From a virus: 64,000 nucleotides of DNA. Positions within the stretch are counted from its first letter, which is position 1. Each line of letters begins with the position of its first letter. The notes under the pieces are model-generated. The model was not told where the DNA came from. It did no database searches and saw only the letters and a program-made list of their open reading frames with translations. Positions 1-9,242 of the stretch are shown one piece after another. The DNA lies in the IMG/VR virus record IMGVR_UViG_3300021137_000001, positions 265,322 to 329,321 of that record. One strand, written 5' to 3'. The position numbers and the translations under genes were made by a program.

Positions 1-731
1 ATTCTATGGTTAAGGGGATTAGCAACTTCGTCACGAAATACTTCAAAATGATGTTTGCCAACTGCTTTGTTAACTCCAGCATATACACCGCCTAGCGGAC
101 GATTTAAACTTTCAATACCGAACAGTTCGAAATCATTTTCATCTAATACAAATCTCGGTGCACTTAACCAACACATTAATTGACTGGGTCTACGCCACTC
201 TGGGGCATGAACAGCTTTACGCATGCTCAATATAAGAGATTCATATTCATGACATAATAAGTTTAATTGTCGAATATGCCATCGAACTCGGCTGTCTGCT
301 CGGTTATAAAATTCAGACATGCGGCCGCTAACTCCTTGTAAATCTTCAAAATATCTATGCAGATGATTCATCTTATCATGTACTACACCACCAATTTCTT
401 CAGTACCGTTGATTACTCCAGGAGATATAGTATTTTCCACAGTAAAATGATCGTTAATCTGATATCCAAGATTTGCTTGATTAATTGCCGCGATTGATAG
501 ATTAATTTGATTAGTTATATATTCTGCATTTCTGTCAGATTCAATAAATCCGTGAAAGCAATAATTTTTCTCAAGATGATAGTTTTGTTTGATTAATGTA
601 TTAAGCGCCGATAGCCATTTACGACTAAGAGAGTTATCATATACATCAATGTATATAGTAAGTATGTCGTTAGTTTTGTTATTTTTTAGATCAATTTCAA
701 TTTGATCAAGCAATGTTTTTATACCACTCAT
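1..731 (-). CDS. Unknown protein, 3' end cut by window edge
   Basis: A minus-strand frame opens with ATG at 731 (MSGIKTLLDQIEIDLKNN) and runs 243 codons without a stop to the window edge, so the C-terminus is missing. It overlaps the end of the upstream radical SAM gene by 26 bases, which fits translational coupling in the same operon. The visible part has an acidic N-terminus, a His-rich stretch near residue 120 (HDKMNHLHRYF), and a segment GGVYAGVNKAVGKHHFEVF close to the cut end. I recognise no catalytic motif and no membrane segment. Its place as the last visible gene of the radical SAM operon suggests a partner, substrate or further enzyme of that pathway, but that is inference only. Confidence 0.75.
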   Translation of the reverse strand, partial: MSGIKTLLDQIEIDLKNNKTNDILTIYIDVYDNSLSRKWLSALNTLIKQNYHLEKNYCFHGFIESDRNAEYITNQINLSIAAINQANLGYQINDHFTVENTISPGVINGTEEIGGVVHDKMNHLHRYFEDLQGVSGRMSEFYNRADSRVRWHIRQLNLLCHEYESLILSMRKAVHAPEWRRPSQLMCWLSAPRFVLDENDFELFGIESLNRPLGGVYAGVNKAVGKHHFEVFRDEVANPLNHR

Positions 732-1995
732 ATACTGCTGGTCTCTCTTTTAATATGTCTGCTAGTGTAAGCGTATCATTACGTATACTTTCTAATTGTA
801 ACACACGTTGCTTACCTTTGTCAAGCTCTTTCTTATATGTATCAGGCCATTGCTCGTCAAACGTTGGTCGTGATTTTAACTGTACAAGTACATCTTGCAT
901 AGCGCCGGAAGTCTGTGGAATTAGTTCGTCTAACCATGGATGTAGTAAGTCGCGTGGTAGAGCAAGGGGACTAAGGATAATGTCGGGGCTAAAGCTGAAA
1001 ACAACTTTAGCCAAGATGTCTACATTTTCTTCTGAAGCAAGGTTGGTAATGTTGATGATTTCGAACATACCGGGCAATGTGAGAGTGAAGTCGATTCGCA
1101 TTTGTCGACGATGAGTAGCTGTTTTAATTCCTTCACGGAAGTTTTCAAGCCATTGATTATAATCAAGTCCTGTTCTAATATATTCTCCAATTGCTCCCGT
1201 TCCATCAAGGCTGGCACAGATTTGCCAGTCGCGTAACCCAGATAAAATATCGCTGAAGAGATTGATACCACGATAGTTGACGCGGCTAAGATTAGTATTG
1301 TACCTTGCGTAAGCATGCTTGCCATCTCCTAAATCAATAATGCGTTTCATATAACGCCAATGTTGTTCGTACATTAGTGGTTCACCACCAACCCAATATA
1401 CTTCTTCAACTTGATGATTCTCGACTGCTTGAGCAAACTCCTGTTCTATTTGACTATCTTGAAATGCTGTGATCTCTTGTTTTACTTCTGGTTTCATCCA
1501 ATTATTCTTTGGGTTGTTCCAATTAATCATATTATGTTGTCGTTGTTCAGTTTCCCAAGCACTCGATAACATATCTCCGCACATGCGACACTTAAAATTA
1601 CATAAGTTACTAAATCTATAGTCCCAACTTACAGGGCGCATAGTTGTGTAACCTGTTGTATCTGTTGTCTCTTGTACTTGTAAATACTTATTACCAAACA
1701 TAGAATCAAAATAACTACGGTAAACTGATGTGTTCAATAGCTTGTCATTACACACTTCGCATTCAGGAAGTGTTTCCCCTGCCATCATACGCCGACGTAC
1801 TGACTTCATATGCTCACTGTTCCAGTGTTCATCTAAGGTAATTGGAATGTATTTGCCTGTGCCAGCTCGAGTATCGATATACTGTTCAAAGTTTTGCGCA
1901 GGCTCGCGACTAGCACAGCATATACGTCTTTCAGTTTGTGGTGAAAGATATGTGTGACACCATGCGGCAAGGCAAAGTGTACTAGGCTTCAACAT
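706..1995 (-). CDS. Radical SAM protein with N-terminal SPASM/twitch-like cysteines (copy 1)
   Basis: 429 residues. The radical SAM core motif CX3CX2C is at C132, C136 and C139 (NLCNFKCRMCG), followed by the SSAW motif shared by all five copies, and GGEP at about 203-206 marks the SAM-binding strand. Such enzymes reduce S-adenosylmethionine with a 4Fe-4S cluster to start radical chemistry. Extra cysteines lie before the core (C8, C13, CC26-27, C79 and C82) in a pattern like a SPASM/twitch domain, which binds auxiliary clusters and usually follows the core. The gene overlaps the next upstream radical SAM gene by 14 bases. The substrate is unknown; family knowledge points to peptide or protein modification. 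Family call is firm, function is open. Confidence 0.88.
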   Translation of the reverse strand: MLKPSTLCLAAWCHTYLSPQTERRICCASREPAQNFEQYIDTRAGTGKYIPITLDEHWNSEHMKSVRRRMMAGETLPECEVCNDKLLNTSVYRSYFDSMFGNKYLQVQETTDTTGYTTMRPVSWDYRFSNLCNFKCRMCGDMLSSAWETEQRQHNMINWNNPKNNWMKPEVKQEITAFQDSQIEQEFAQAVENHQVEEVYWVGGEPLMYEQHWRYMKRIIDLGDGKHAYARYNTNLSRVNYRGINLFSDILSGLRDWQICASLDGTGAIGEYIRTGLDYNQWLENFREGIKTATHRRQMRIDFTLTLPGMFEIINITNLASEENVDILAKVVFSFSPDIILSPLALPRDLLHPWLDELIPQTSGAMQDVLVQLKSRPTFDEQWPDTYKKELDKGKQRVLQLESIRNDTLTLADILKERPAVYEWYKNIA

Positions 1996-3181
1996 AACCC
2001 ATTGCTAATGCAATTTCCTTATGTGTTGTTAGCATCGATTCTTTTCTAAATTCATCAGTCTGTTGCATTTTACGTAAGAATTCTGTGCCATCACTGCCGT
2101 TGCCATTTTCGATAAACTTAATGATACGCATAATTTCTGCTTTGTGTTTACTGCTAAACTCATGTGTGCGCAATCTATTAATAACAAGTTCTTTTGCGGC
2201 TGGTGTCATTCTAGCAATACACATGTGCCACGGGTCGTGTAACATATTAAAGTAAACATTATCAAATGTTTGTTGCGCAATCCAATCACATATCTCGGGT
2301 AAGTAATAAACGTTTTGTATGTTTATTGTTGTACATAAATGTATAGTTAATTTCTTACTTCTTAGTTCAATAAACTTAGCTATGTTTGCTTGTACTTCGT
2401 CCCACTTAGCAAGATAGCGTTCATATTCAAAACGTGCGCCCATATTGTCTATACTAAATGCAATCTCAACGTGCTTAAATTCTTTCCACACATCGGCAAA
2501 ATCTGGGAAGACAGTGCCGTTTGTATTGTAATGTATTTCAATATCTTTACTATAACCATGCTCTACTGCATAACGCAATAGTTCAAAGTGTTCTTTAATT
2601 AAGAATGGCTCACCTCCCGTAAATTCAAAGTATTTAATGTTTGGTAGCAGTGCTCGTAAGTTATCCCAAAATTGTGGATTCTCACGCGGCCATGCGCCTT
2701 GCTTAAGAAATGTATATGCTAAATGGTCTTTCTTTTTAACTTCTGGTAAGTATGCCATTTCTTCTTGTGCCCACGGACTGCTACTCCAGCTACCGCATAT
2801 ACGACATTTAAGATTACAAATATTGCCGAGCTTTAAGTCAATGAACCAAAGTTGATCAGGGTTAGTATTACTAAAGTCAACTTTATCATAGTATTCTTTA
2901 AGACGTATGCGACTGTTAATGCGCTTGCTTACTCTGCCTGCCGCCTCTTCGTCCCAACATCTTTTGCATGTTGCCGGTTGCTTACCAAGTAAAAACTCTT
3001 GACGCAGGTCTTGCATATATCCACTTTGATATATTTGTGTAAGTGTGTGTTTGTTTAAATCGTACTTGACACCAGCTGCATCTGTTATCTCATCTATAGC
3101 AAGACAACAAGGTCGACTTGTACCAATTGGACTAGTTTCAATACTAATCCAAGGTAGCATGCATATTTTACTTGACAACAT
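1982..3181 (-). CDS. Radical SAM protein with N-terminal SPASM/twitch-like cysteines (copy 2)
   Basis: 399 residues, the shortest of the five copies. CX3CX2C at C122, C126 and C129 (NICNLKCRICG), then SSSPW, and GGEP at 189-192. The N-terminal cysteine region reads C7, CC25-26 (RPCCLA) and CKRCW at 72-75, separated by a segment ending in a short R/Q-rich helix, as in SPASM-type domains (P-CC ... Y...LR ... CxxC). It overlaps both neighbours by 14 bases, so the genes are almost certainly co-translated. It is closest in motif style to the copies at 706-1995 and 3168-4481. Target unknown. Confidence 0.9.
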   Translation of the reverse strand: MLSSKICMLPWISIETSPIGTSRPCCLAIDEITDAAGVKYDLNKHTLTQIYQSGYMQDLRQEFLLGKQPATCKRCWDEEAAGRVSKRINSRIRLKEYYDKVDFSNTNPDQLWFIDLKLGNICNLKCRICGSWSSSPWAQEEMAYLPEVKKKDHLAYTFLKQGAWPRENPQFWDNLRALLPNIKYFEFTGGEPFLIKEHFELLRYAVEHGYSKDIEIHYNTNGTVFPDFADVWKEFKHVEIAFSIDNMGARFEYERYLAKWDEVQANIAKFIELRSKKLTIHLCTTINIQNVYYLPEICDWIAQQTFDNVYFNMLHDPWHMCIARMTPAAKELVINRLRTHEFSSKHKAEIMRIIKFIENGNGSDGTEFLRKMQQTDEFRKESMLTTHKEIALAMGYVEA

Positions 3182-4481
3182 ATGATTTTAAATCTATAAA
3201 CTCAGGGAATACCTGTCGGAATCTTTCGTTACGATAAATGTCCATTTGTTCGTTTACTCGAAAAAATTCACTCAATAATTCACTCTTATCATCGGCATCC
3301 ATAAAGTGCAATAAACTCTGATATCCATTGGTGGCACGTTTTAAATAATCAGAAGGTGCTAACCATTGTATATGTTCTTCTATTTTTTCCCTAGCCCGAT
3401 CTTTATATACCTTAGGCAATACATCAATACGGTCGCGTTCGGATCCTTGTAGAATATTAATGTTCCAATCTTGTGGTTTAATAAATCCACGCTCAACCCA
3501 ATCTCTATGGAAATCTGTGATGTGTAATATATTATAGATACTAACAGTAGGACTTATATAAAAGTCTACATTAGGACATTTTTCAATCATGCGGCGGCGA
3601 TTATTTTCAATGTCTGCCCACTTAGTACCTTTGCGTATATATTCGCCTCGTTCACCCATACCATCTAAACTAGCACCTACACTAACACTATCAAATAACT
3701 GCCAATAATCTAATACATCTTCATTTTTAAGATTAAGTCTGCTAAAGTTTGTGTTGTATACTAATTTAACATCAAAGCGTTCTTGACGCACTAACTCTTT
3801 TAATACTTTATAATGTTCTTCCATGATAAGCGGTTCGCCACCGGCAAAGTAAATCTGATCAAGATACGGAATGTGTTGTAGCATTTGCACCCACATGTCG
3901 TTTTCTGTACGACCTGCAAACATAATTTGTGGGTGATTACGTGGACCAAACAGTTTAGTTTCTTCTGTGTACCAACTACTGCTAAACAAACTTCCACACG
4001 TTCTGCAACTAAAGTTACATAGATTACTAAAGCGTACATCATAGTAACGTAGTTTAAAGTCCTCTACTGTGCCGTTTGCTAGTGTGTTATCAACTAATGC
4101 AATGTGTTGCCCAAAGTTTTTATTTGAACTGTTGCGCATACTCATAAAGCCACTTGCTTCTTGCTCGTAGCACTTAGTACATTCTTTACACGATTTTTCT
4201 GTAAGCATGTTTGTACGCATAGTTTTATATGCATCATCATTCCATACTTCTTCCATTGTGTTTTGTTTGAAGTTACCAATTGGGTAATCCATTTCGCCGA
4301 GACAACAAGGATATGCTCGTCCGTCTGGGAAGCCATGCATGTGTATCCACGGGATTATGCAAAATGTATCACTATCAACTAATCTCGCAAGTTGATCTTT
4401 ACGTAAATCATCTTCGCTTATATAAACTGGCTTACGTGTATGATAGTTATGATTCTTATAATATTCTGTTTCTTTTGTCAA
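3168..4481 (-). CDS. Radical SAM protein with clearest N-terminal SPASM-like domain (copy 3)
   Basis: 437 residues. Core motif C155, C159 and C162 (NLCNFSCRTCG), SSSW after it, and GGEP at 214-217. The N-terminus is the most readable SPASM-like module of the set: C41, PDGRAYPCCLG (CC59-60), PIGNF, MEEVWND, then CKECTKC at 98-104. In most radical SAM peptide-modifying enzymes this arrangement sits after the core; here it precedes it. About 40 residues of charged, Tyr-rich leader come before the first cysteine. The gene overlaps the next upstream copy by 4 bases (ATGA). Product and substrate unknown. Confidence 0.9.
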   Translation of the reverse strand: MTKETEYYKNHNYHTRKPVYISEDDLRKDQLARLVDSDTFCIIPWIHMHGFPDGRAYPCCLGEMDYPIGNFKQNTMEEVWNDDAYKTMRTNMLTEKSCKECTKCYEQEASGFMSMRNSSNKNFGQHIALVDNTLANGTVEDFKLRYYDVRFSNLCNFSCRTCGSLFSSSWYTEETKLFGPRNHPQIMFAGRTENDMWVQMLQHIPYLDQIYFAGGEPLIMEEHYKVLKELVRQERFDVKLVYNTNFSRLNLKNEDVLDYWQLFDSVSVGASLDGMGERGEYIRKGTKWADIENNRRRMIEKCPNVDFYISPTVSIYNILHITDFHRDWVERGFIKPQDWNINILQGSERDRIDVLPKVYKDRAREKIEEHIQWLAPSDYLKRATNGYQSLLHFMDADDKSELLSEFFRVNEQMDIYRNERFRQVFPEFIDLKSYVVK

Positions 4482-5812
4482 AGTGTGTTATACCAGTTAG
4501 TTAATTGTGTAAACGTGTATTTAAAGTCTTTACCTCGGCGTTGGTCGTATTGCTGATAAAAATTCTTAAAGTCTTGTAATAAGTTGTTGTCAACTGTTGT
4601 ATCTTGTTGTAAGTAATCAATCAAACGTTTAATATGTTCAAGTTCATGCTCGTGTAATGCACTATTCTTACTATTGTTAACTAAAAATTCACTAAGCTCT
4701 TTACTATATATTGCACGTAGCTCAGCTGGTAGTATCATCGGACTTTGAAAACTAGGGAAGCGCAGTATGTTTAATGTAAATGACAATGCTTCGCGGCCAT
4801 ACTTCTCTTTAAGCTTCATCATGTTGTATAAAAATTCACTAAGGCTCGGCAAGCATAATGCGTTGATAGTACACATGACATGTATGCTACGCACTTTTTT
4901 ACTGTTAAGTAAGAATATTAAATTGCCAACCCATTGTTTCCATTCTAGTCCATCACGTATATACTCTGCATGTGTGCCCATTGACTCATTGCTAGTGTAG
5001 ATATCAAGTTCAATACCCTGTGTGCTATCGAGCAAGCGTTCAAGTATATCACGCTTAAAGCCAAGATTACTATTAATAGCAAGACGTGTAGTACTCGCGC
5101 CTTTGTGTGCTTTAAACCAATCGATTAAGCGCCACGTGTTATCTGACATTAGTGGTTCGCCGCCTGTAATGCGTAGCTCTTTTAATGTTTTATGTAGGTC
5201 TGTTTCCCACCATTTGAAGAATGCTTCCACATACGGATTAACTTCATTGAGTTTAAATAATTGACTGCTACTATGCTCGTGAGTAAAATGATTTCTGCCG
5301 TCTGAAACCAAATTGGTGTATGCCCCGTTCTGATGTATGTCTCTAACCCAACTAGTGCTAAAAGCAGGGTTGCAGTAAGAACAAGCAAACTGGCAAGTTC
5401 TGTCAAAGGCAATTTCCAAAGTTTGTAAGTTAACATCTTCGTTTGCAGGTAAATTGTATGCATCATCTAAGTCCTTATCGTTATAAATTACAGTCTTATA
5501 TACACGGTCACTAACTGCATCTGTGCTCATGTCTTCTATCTTCCAGCAGTAATCACAGCCCGCAGGTCGTTCTCCTGCTTGCATTTGTCTACGCTGTTCT
5601 TTCTTTTGCGGAGTATTATGTATTGCGCTTGGATTTGTTTTAATTGCTTCTATATCAATTGCATGAGGCAATGGGTGATGACAACTTGTAGTTTGTCCAC
5701 TTCCTAACCATATAGTAGCGTTGTACCATTTTGCCGCGCAGAAGCTAGCGGACTTAATGTCAATCACTCTACGCTTATATGCTAAATCTGTTTCGTTATT
5801 AATTTTCGGCAT
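4478..5812 (-). CDS. Radical SAM protein, second subfamily (copy 4)
   Basis: 444 residues. C140, C144 and C147 form CX3CX2C (DRTCQFACSYCNP), followed by STSW; GGEP is at 217-220. This copy and the next form a second subfamily: the N-terminal region has single cysteines (SFCAAKW C25; TTSCHHP C44) in place of the CC pair, and then GCDYCW at 86-89. The HNTxxKKxQRxxM stretch before that pair is shared with copy 5. The gene overlaps copy 5 by 14 bases and copy 3 by 4. The second half is helical and charged with no motif I recognise. Likely a SAM-dependent radical enzyme on a macromolecular substrate, identity unknown. Confidence 0.9.
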   Translation of the reverse strand: MPKINNETDLAYKRRVIDIKSASFCAAKWYNATIWLGSGQTTSCHHPLPHAIDIEAIKTNPSAIHNTPQKKEQRRQMQAGERPAGCDYCWKIEDMSTDAVSDRVYKTVIYNDKDLDDAYNLPANEDVNLQTLEIAFDRTCQFACSYCNPAFSTSWVRDIHQNGAYTNLVSDGRNHFTHEHSSSQLFKLNEVNPYVEAFFKWWETDLHKTLKELRITGGEPLMSDNTWRLIDWFKAHKGASTTRLAINSNLGFKRDILERLLDSTQGIELDIYTSNESMGTHAEYIRDGLEWKQWVGNLIFLLNSKKVRSIHVMCTINALCLPSLSEFLYNMMKLKEKYGREALSFTLNILRFPSFQSPMILPAELRAIYSKELSEFLVNNSKNSALHEHELEHIKRLIDYLQQDTTVDNNLLQDFKNFYQQYDQRRGKDFKYTFTQLTNWYNTL

Positions 5813-7184
5813 GGTATTTACACTCCTGCCAAAAATCTTTCATTTGTGGGAATGTGTTCAAAAAGTTTAATCCTCTACGTTTATCGTATTCATTAAAAAA
5901 TCTATAGAAGTCTGCACGTTGCGTTTTTAAATAGGTCGCATCTAAGTCAGCTCCTTGTTTCATCCAATCAAGATTACGTTCCATACGTTGTATCTCATAG
6001 TCTTTAAAGCCCTCAAAGTTATCAGCACGTTCGTCTGCTTGGTTTGTTCGCATAAATGTAACAACATCTTCTAATATGCGAACATAACTTGCTGGCAGTA
6101 TTTGTAAACTTTGATATGTTGGGCTACGTAACAGTGGCGTGTCAAACCATACACGTTGATACGTTGAGCTAAACTTTTTACGCATATTTAGAATTGATTC
6201 TAACAAGCGTTGCAGGCCAAGTATGTTTAAATTGTTCATTGTAATAATAAATGTTAAACTATTGCGATATGGAATATCCGTTAGGTATCGTTGAACATAC
6301 GACCCACATCTATTCCAGTCTAATCCATCCCGTATATATTCAGCATGATCGGCAATGCCCGTATCTAAACTAACATACTGCATAAAGTGTTCAATGCGCT
6401 CGCCTTCGCATAGTTGTTTAACTTTATCTAGATACTTATTAAACAACGCGGGTTCAACACTAAAGTTACTTGTAACATCAACGTGCAAATCACTTTTCGG
6501 CAAAGCAAGTATGTAATCAAACACACGATGCGTATTCTTATCCATAAGCGGTTCGCCACCAGTCATTCTAAAGTGTTTTAGTTTAGGATATAGCTCAGGC
6601 CACCAGGCCCAGAATGCATCAACATAGGGGTTAGCTTCACGTACTGGGATTGGCTTACGTCGACCTTGAAAGTGCTCAGGTGCATTGTGCGGAGTACTTG
6701 TTGGGTATGCACCCCAACGATCAATATCTTTGCCCCACTCTGTTGAATACTGTGGACTGCAATATGAACAAGCTAAGTTACAGCCATGACTGAAGTTTAC
6801 TTCAACATAACTTGGCACAACATCTTGGTCCCATGGTGCATTTACTATCGCTTCATAGTGTTCAGCCGCCCATGGTTCACCAGAACGATAGTGTCTGTCG
6901 CTTAGTTGCTTGTTATCTTCTGCACTCCAACAGTAACTACATTCTGCTGGGCGTGTTTGCTCTAGCATAAGTTTACGTTGCTGTTTCTTGTAGTCAGTAT
7001 TGTGTAGCGCACCTGGATTGAATAACAATGGCGCACTATCAATCTCGTGCAACGGAGGGTGATAACAACTGTTAGTCATGCCAGTTGTTAAATGCAAACT
7101 TACTTGTTGCCACTTAGCCAAGCAGAGTGCAGGTCCTAACTTGTCCTTCATTTCTTCTGCAGCTGACATAAAATTGCTACTCAC
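5799..7184 (-). CDS. Radical SAM protein, second subfamily (copy 5)
   Basis: 461 residues, the longest copy. CX3CX2C at C135, C139 and C142 (HGCNLACSYCSP), then STEW, and GGEP at 209-212. N-terminal cysteines are C21 (ALCLAKW), C40 (NSCYHPP) and the CSYCW pair 82-85, matching copy 4 closely enough to call the two paralogues. It overlaps the glycosyltransferase gene upstream by 8 bases and copy 4 downstream by 14, linking the radical SAM and sugar-transfer parts of the operon. No transmembrane segment is visible, so the enzyme should act in the infected cell's cytoplasm. Confidence 0.9.
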   Translation of the reverse strand: MSSNFMSAAEEMKDKLGPALCLAKWQQVSLHLTTGMTNSCYHPPLHEIDSAPLLFNPGALHNTDYKKQQRKLMLEQTRPAECSYCWSAEDNKQLSDRHYRSGEPWAAEHYEAIVNAPWDQDVVPSYVEVNFSHGCNLACSYCSPQYSTEWGKDIDRWGAYPTSTPHNAPEHFQGRRKPIPVREANPYVDAFWAWWPELYPKLKHFRMTGGEPLMDKNTHRVFDYILALPKSDLHVDVTSNFSVEPALFNKYLDKVKQLCEGERIEHFMQYVSLDTGIADHAEYIRDGLDWNRCGSYVQRYLTDIPYRNSLTFIITMNNLNILGLQRLLESILNMRKKFSSTYQRVWFDTPLLRSPTYQSLQILPASYVRILEDVVTFMRTNQADERADNFEGFKDYEIQRMERNLDWMKQGADLDATYLKTQRADFYRFFNEYDKRRGLNFLNTFPQMKDFWQECKYHAEN

Positions 7185-8079
7185 GTGTCATTATGCCTGT
7201 GTTCTTAAATACGCTTTTGTAATGATGCTTAAAGAATCTGCTTTGGTCTGCATTTAATTGTGGTGCAGGTAGACCCAATCGTAAATTTAACGAAAGCGAC
7301 ATTTCCCCGCATTCCTCGACTAAGTTGTACACTTTATGTTGATGCCATATTCTGTTTAGTGCATCAAAGTCTTGCACTTCTCTATAATCCCAATCTGTAA
7401 TCATTGTCATGTATGTACCAAGTTTAGCACCATACATTGCCCAGTCGCCATTCTCTACATCCATACCTACATTGTGCCATATGCTTAAATGATCATAGTT
7501 GCGATTGTGTACCCGTTTCTCAAACTCTTGCAGGCTTGGCTTAGTACCTCGAGCTAAACACATTTTAACACCTTCCCTAAAGCCTGCTCGCCACGCTTGA
7601 TACGGAGTTGCGTTTGGATATGTTGTGCTGTAACAATCGTTCATACTCCAATAGCGTGGATCAAAACAAAACTCAACAGCGGTATCATCGTCACCGTTAC
7701 TTGCTTCGTGAGTACGCATATTGTTGACAAAGTCTTTAGTCCAACAACTCATGCCGCCATTGCCGTACATTAGTCCGTTTATTTCGTTACGTGCTTTCCA
7801 GCGAAATACCACGTCACTGTTTGTGTTATCAAGTTGTAATTGTAAATTGAAAAATGCAGGATCGGGTATATTATCGCCATCGATAAGAATGAATCTATCT
7901 GTATCCGATATCGCTGCGGCGGCTTTGTGCGCAGCGTCACTACCTTTGACTCCATCTACACGTTTGGCCCACGGTACCATATTTTGTATCTTAATCCAAT
8001 TTTGCTCTTTGTTTGGCTCATCGTATGTTAGCATCACACAATCTAAATCTGCAATATCAATTAGTGGCATAGTATTCAA
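7177..8079 (-). CDS. GT-A-like glycosyltransferase
   Basis: 300 residues. The N-terminal half looks like a nucleotide-sugar-binding Rossmann-type fold: hydrophobic strand VMLTYDEP near residue 17, and FILIDGDN at 63-70, where DGDN fits the DxD metal/nucleotide-sugar motif. A later NGGMSCW segment is common in this type of phage glycosyltransferase. Donor and acceptor cannot be told. It lies between the radical SAM genes and two further GT-like genes and overlaps both neighbours (8 and 23 bases). It could decorate a phage protein, host surface glycan or DNA; the nearness of tail-fibre genes makes virion protein decoration one possibility. Family call moderate to good, role unknown. Confidence 0.7.
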   Translation of the reverse strand: MNTMPLIDIADLDCVMLTYDEPNKEQNWIKIQNMVPWAKRVDGVKGSDAAHKAAAAISDTDRFILIDGDNIPDPAFFNLQLQLDNTNSDVVFRWKARNEINGLMYGNGGMSCWTKDFVNNMRTHEASNGDDDTAVEFCFDPRYWSMNDCYSTTYPNATPYQAWRAGFREGVKMCLARGTKPSLQEFEKRVHNRNYDHLSIWHNVGMDVENGDWAMYGAKLGTYMTMITDWDYREVQDFDALNRIWHQHKVYNLVEECGEMSLSLNLRLGLPAPQLNADQSRFFKHHYKSVFKNTGIMTRE

Positions 8080-8407
8080 TCTCGTTATAAGTATCAGTTG
8101 GTTCTAATATTAATCCTGCGTGTTTCTTTACTACAGCATAACCCTCAGAGCTACTGATTAATTGTACATGATAACCGGGATTGTTGTCAATCTTTTTTAG
8201 TTTACCATCTTTAATTGTGTAGCAGAAGTAGTTGTCATATTCATCTTTGCTAACAACAATATACGTTGTATCGGATGGGTGATTTATCATTGTACACATC
8301 GTAATATGCCCATCTTCATAGTGTATTCTGTATTCTTTGACTTCTTCCACAGTGGGTTGCAACATTGCAAATGCTTCAGCTAATGTATCATTTGAGTTCA
8401 TCTTCAT
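8057..8407 (-). CDS. Small unknown operon protein (116 aa)
   Basis: 116 residues with alternating hydrophobic and polar residues suggesting a compact beta-rich fold (TYIVVSKDEYDNYF, YAVVKKHAGLILEP) and an acidic, Tyr-rich C-terminus (NEIEYYATN). No cysteine cluster, signal peptide or membrane segment. It overlaps the glycosyltransferase by 23 bases and the next GT-like gene by 20, so it is tightly built into the operon. It might be an accessory or recognition subunit for a neighbouring enzyme, but nothing in the sequence proves it. I do not recognise a named family. Confidence 0.8.
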   Translation of the reverse strand: MKMNSNDTLAEAFAMLQPTVEEVKEYRIHYEDGHITMCTMINHPSDTTYIVVSKDEYDNYFCYTIKDGKLKKIDNNPGYHVQLISSSEGYAVVKKHAGLILEPTDTYNEIEYYATN

Positions 8408-9242
8408 ATTCCTTAACTAAAGCATCTGTTATCCAACTCTTTTCATGATAGTGAATGGGATGATATTGATTTGTATTTGCTATACGTATCATCGGTAAAT
8501 CTGTTTCGCACATTACTAATTCGGGCCATGGCGTACTTGTCCACTTGTTAATAGCAGGTTTCATATGTACAAAGTTAATAAAATCTGCGCTGGGCAATGT
8601 ACAATTTTCTATGCCCAAGATCTTTGCCGCTAGTGCATACACTACATCAGTAGTCGGATTATTATCGCGACAGTTAAGTAATACCTTATCGCGAATGTGC
8701 GCCCAGTTTCTAAATAGTTGTTCTGCTAGTGTAAAAAATTGGGTTGCTTCGCGTGTGTATCTAAAATACATTAGTCCATTGTAGGTGTCGGGCAATTCAT
8801 TATCGTCAAACAACTTTCTGTATTCACGTGATCGACTTAACTCTTGTTTATAATCTCTATAGCCAGTGCTTAATACAATGTTCTTTAATCTAAAAGCGGT
8901 CCACCAGTGTGCAATACTTCTAGTGAATACAATATCACTTTCAAGTTTAATTGTTTCTTTGAATGGTGTGAGATAAAATGCTTGCCATTCGTTACTTAAC
9001 TTCCAAGCTTCGTCTACGGCTAAGTCATTCTCAATTGTAATTACATAATCAAACACTCGACGATGCTGTTCGGTTACTCGCGCTAGTGTATTCTTATCAA
9101 CTGCAACTGCGTATAAGCTATTGGGCATTGTAAGTTTAATGCTCATTGCCTGCACGTAAGCAAGACGCAAATAATCGACATCTGCGGTGTTTTGCGCAAT
9201 TGTCATAAAGCCTTGCTGTGCTTGATGGGGTGTTATTCGCAT
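8388..9242 (-). CDS. Probable GT-A-like glycosyltransferase, paralogue A
   Basis: 284 residues. The pattern NTADVDYLRLA near the N-terminus and PFKETIKLESDIVF at about 93-106 resembles a GT-A sugar-nucleotide site, with ESD in the position of the DxD motif. The next upstream gene has the same layout (NTDTVDYIKIA, then PYDETILLDSDYLQF), so the two are diverged paralogues. C-terminal CTLPSADFINFVHMKP may be a second substrate-binding region. The first motif residue is Glu rather than Asp, so activity is less certain than in the partner. Overlaps its neighbours by 20 and 10 bases. Confidence 0.6.
   Translation of the reverse strand: MRITPHQAQQGFMTIAQNTADVDYLRLAYVQAMSIKLTMPNSLYAVAVDKNTLARVTEQHRRVFDYVITIENDLAVDEAWKLSNEWQAFYLTPFKETIKLESDIVFTRSIAHWWTAFRLKNIVLSTGYRDYKQELSRSREYRKLFDDNELPDTYNGLMYFRYTREATQFFTLAEQLFRNWAHIRDKVLLNCRDNNPTTDVVYALAAKILGIENCTLPSADFINFVHMKPAINKWTSTPWPELVMCETDLPMIRIANTNQYHPIHYHEKSWITDALVKEYEDELK

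Noticed and set aside
1020-1325. 101-codon minus-strand frame with a hydrophobic N-terminus
   Set aside because: Lies wholly inside the radical SAM gene at 706-1995 in another frame, with no supporting start signal.
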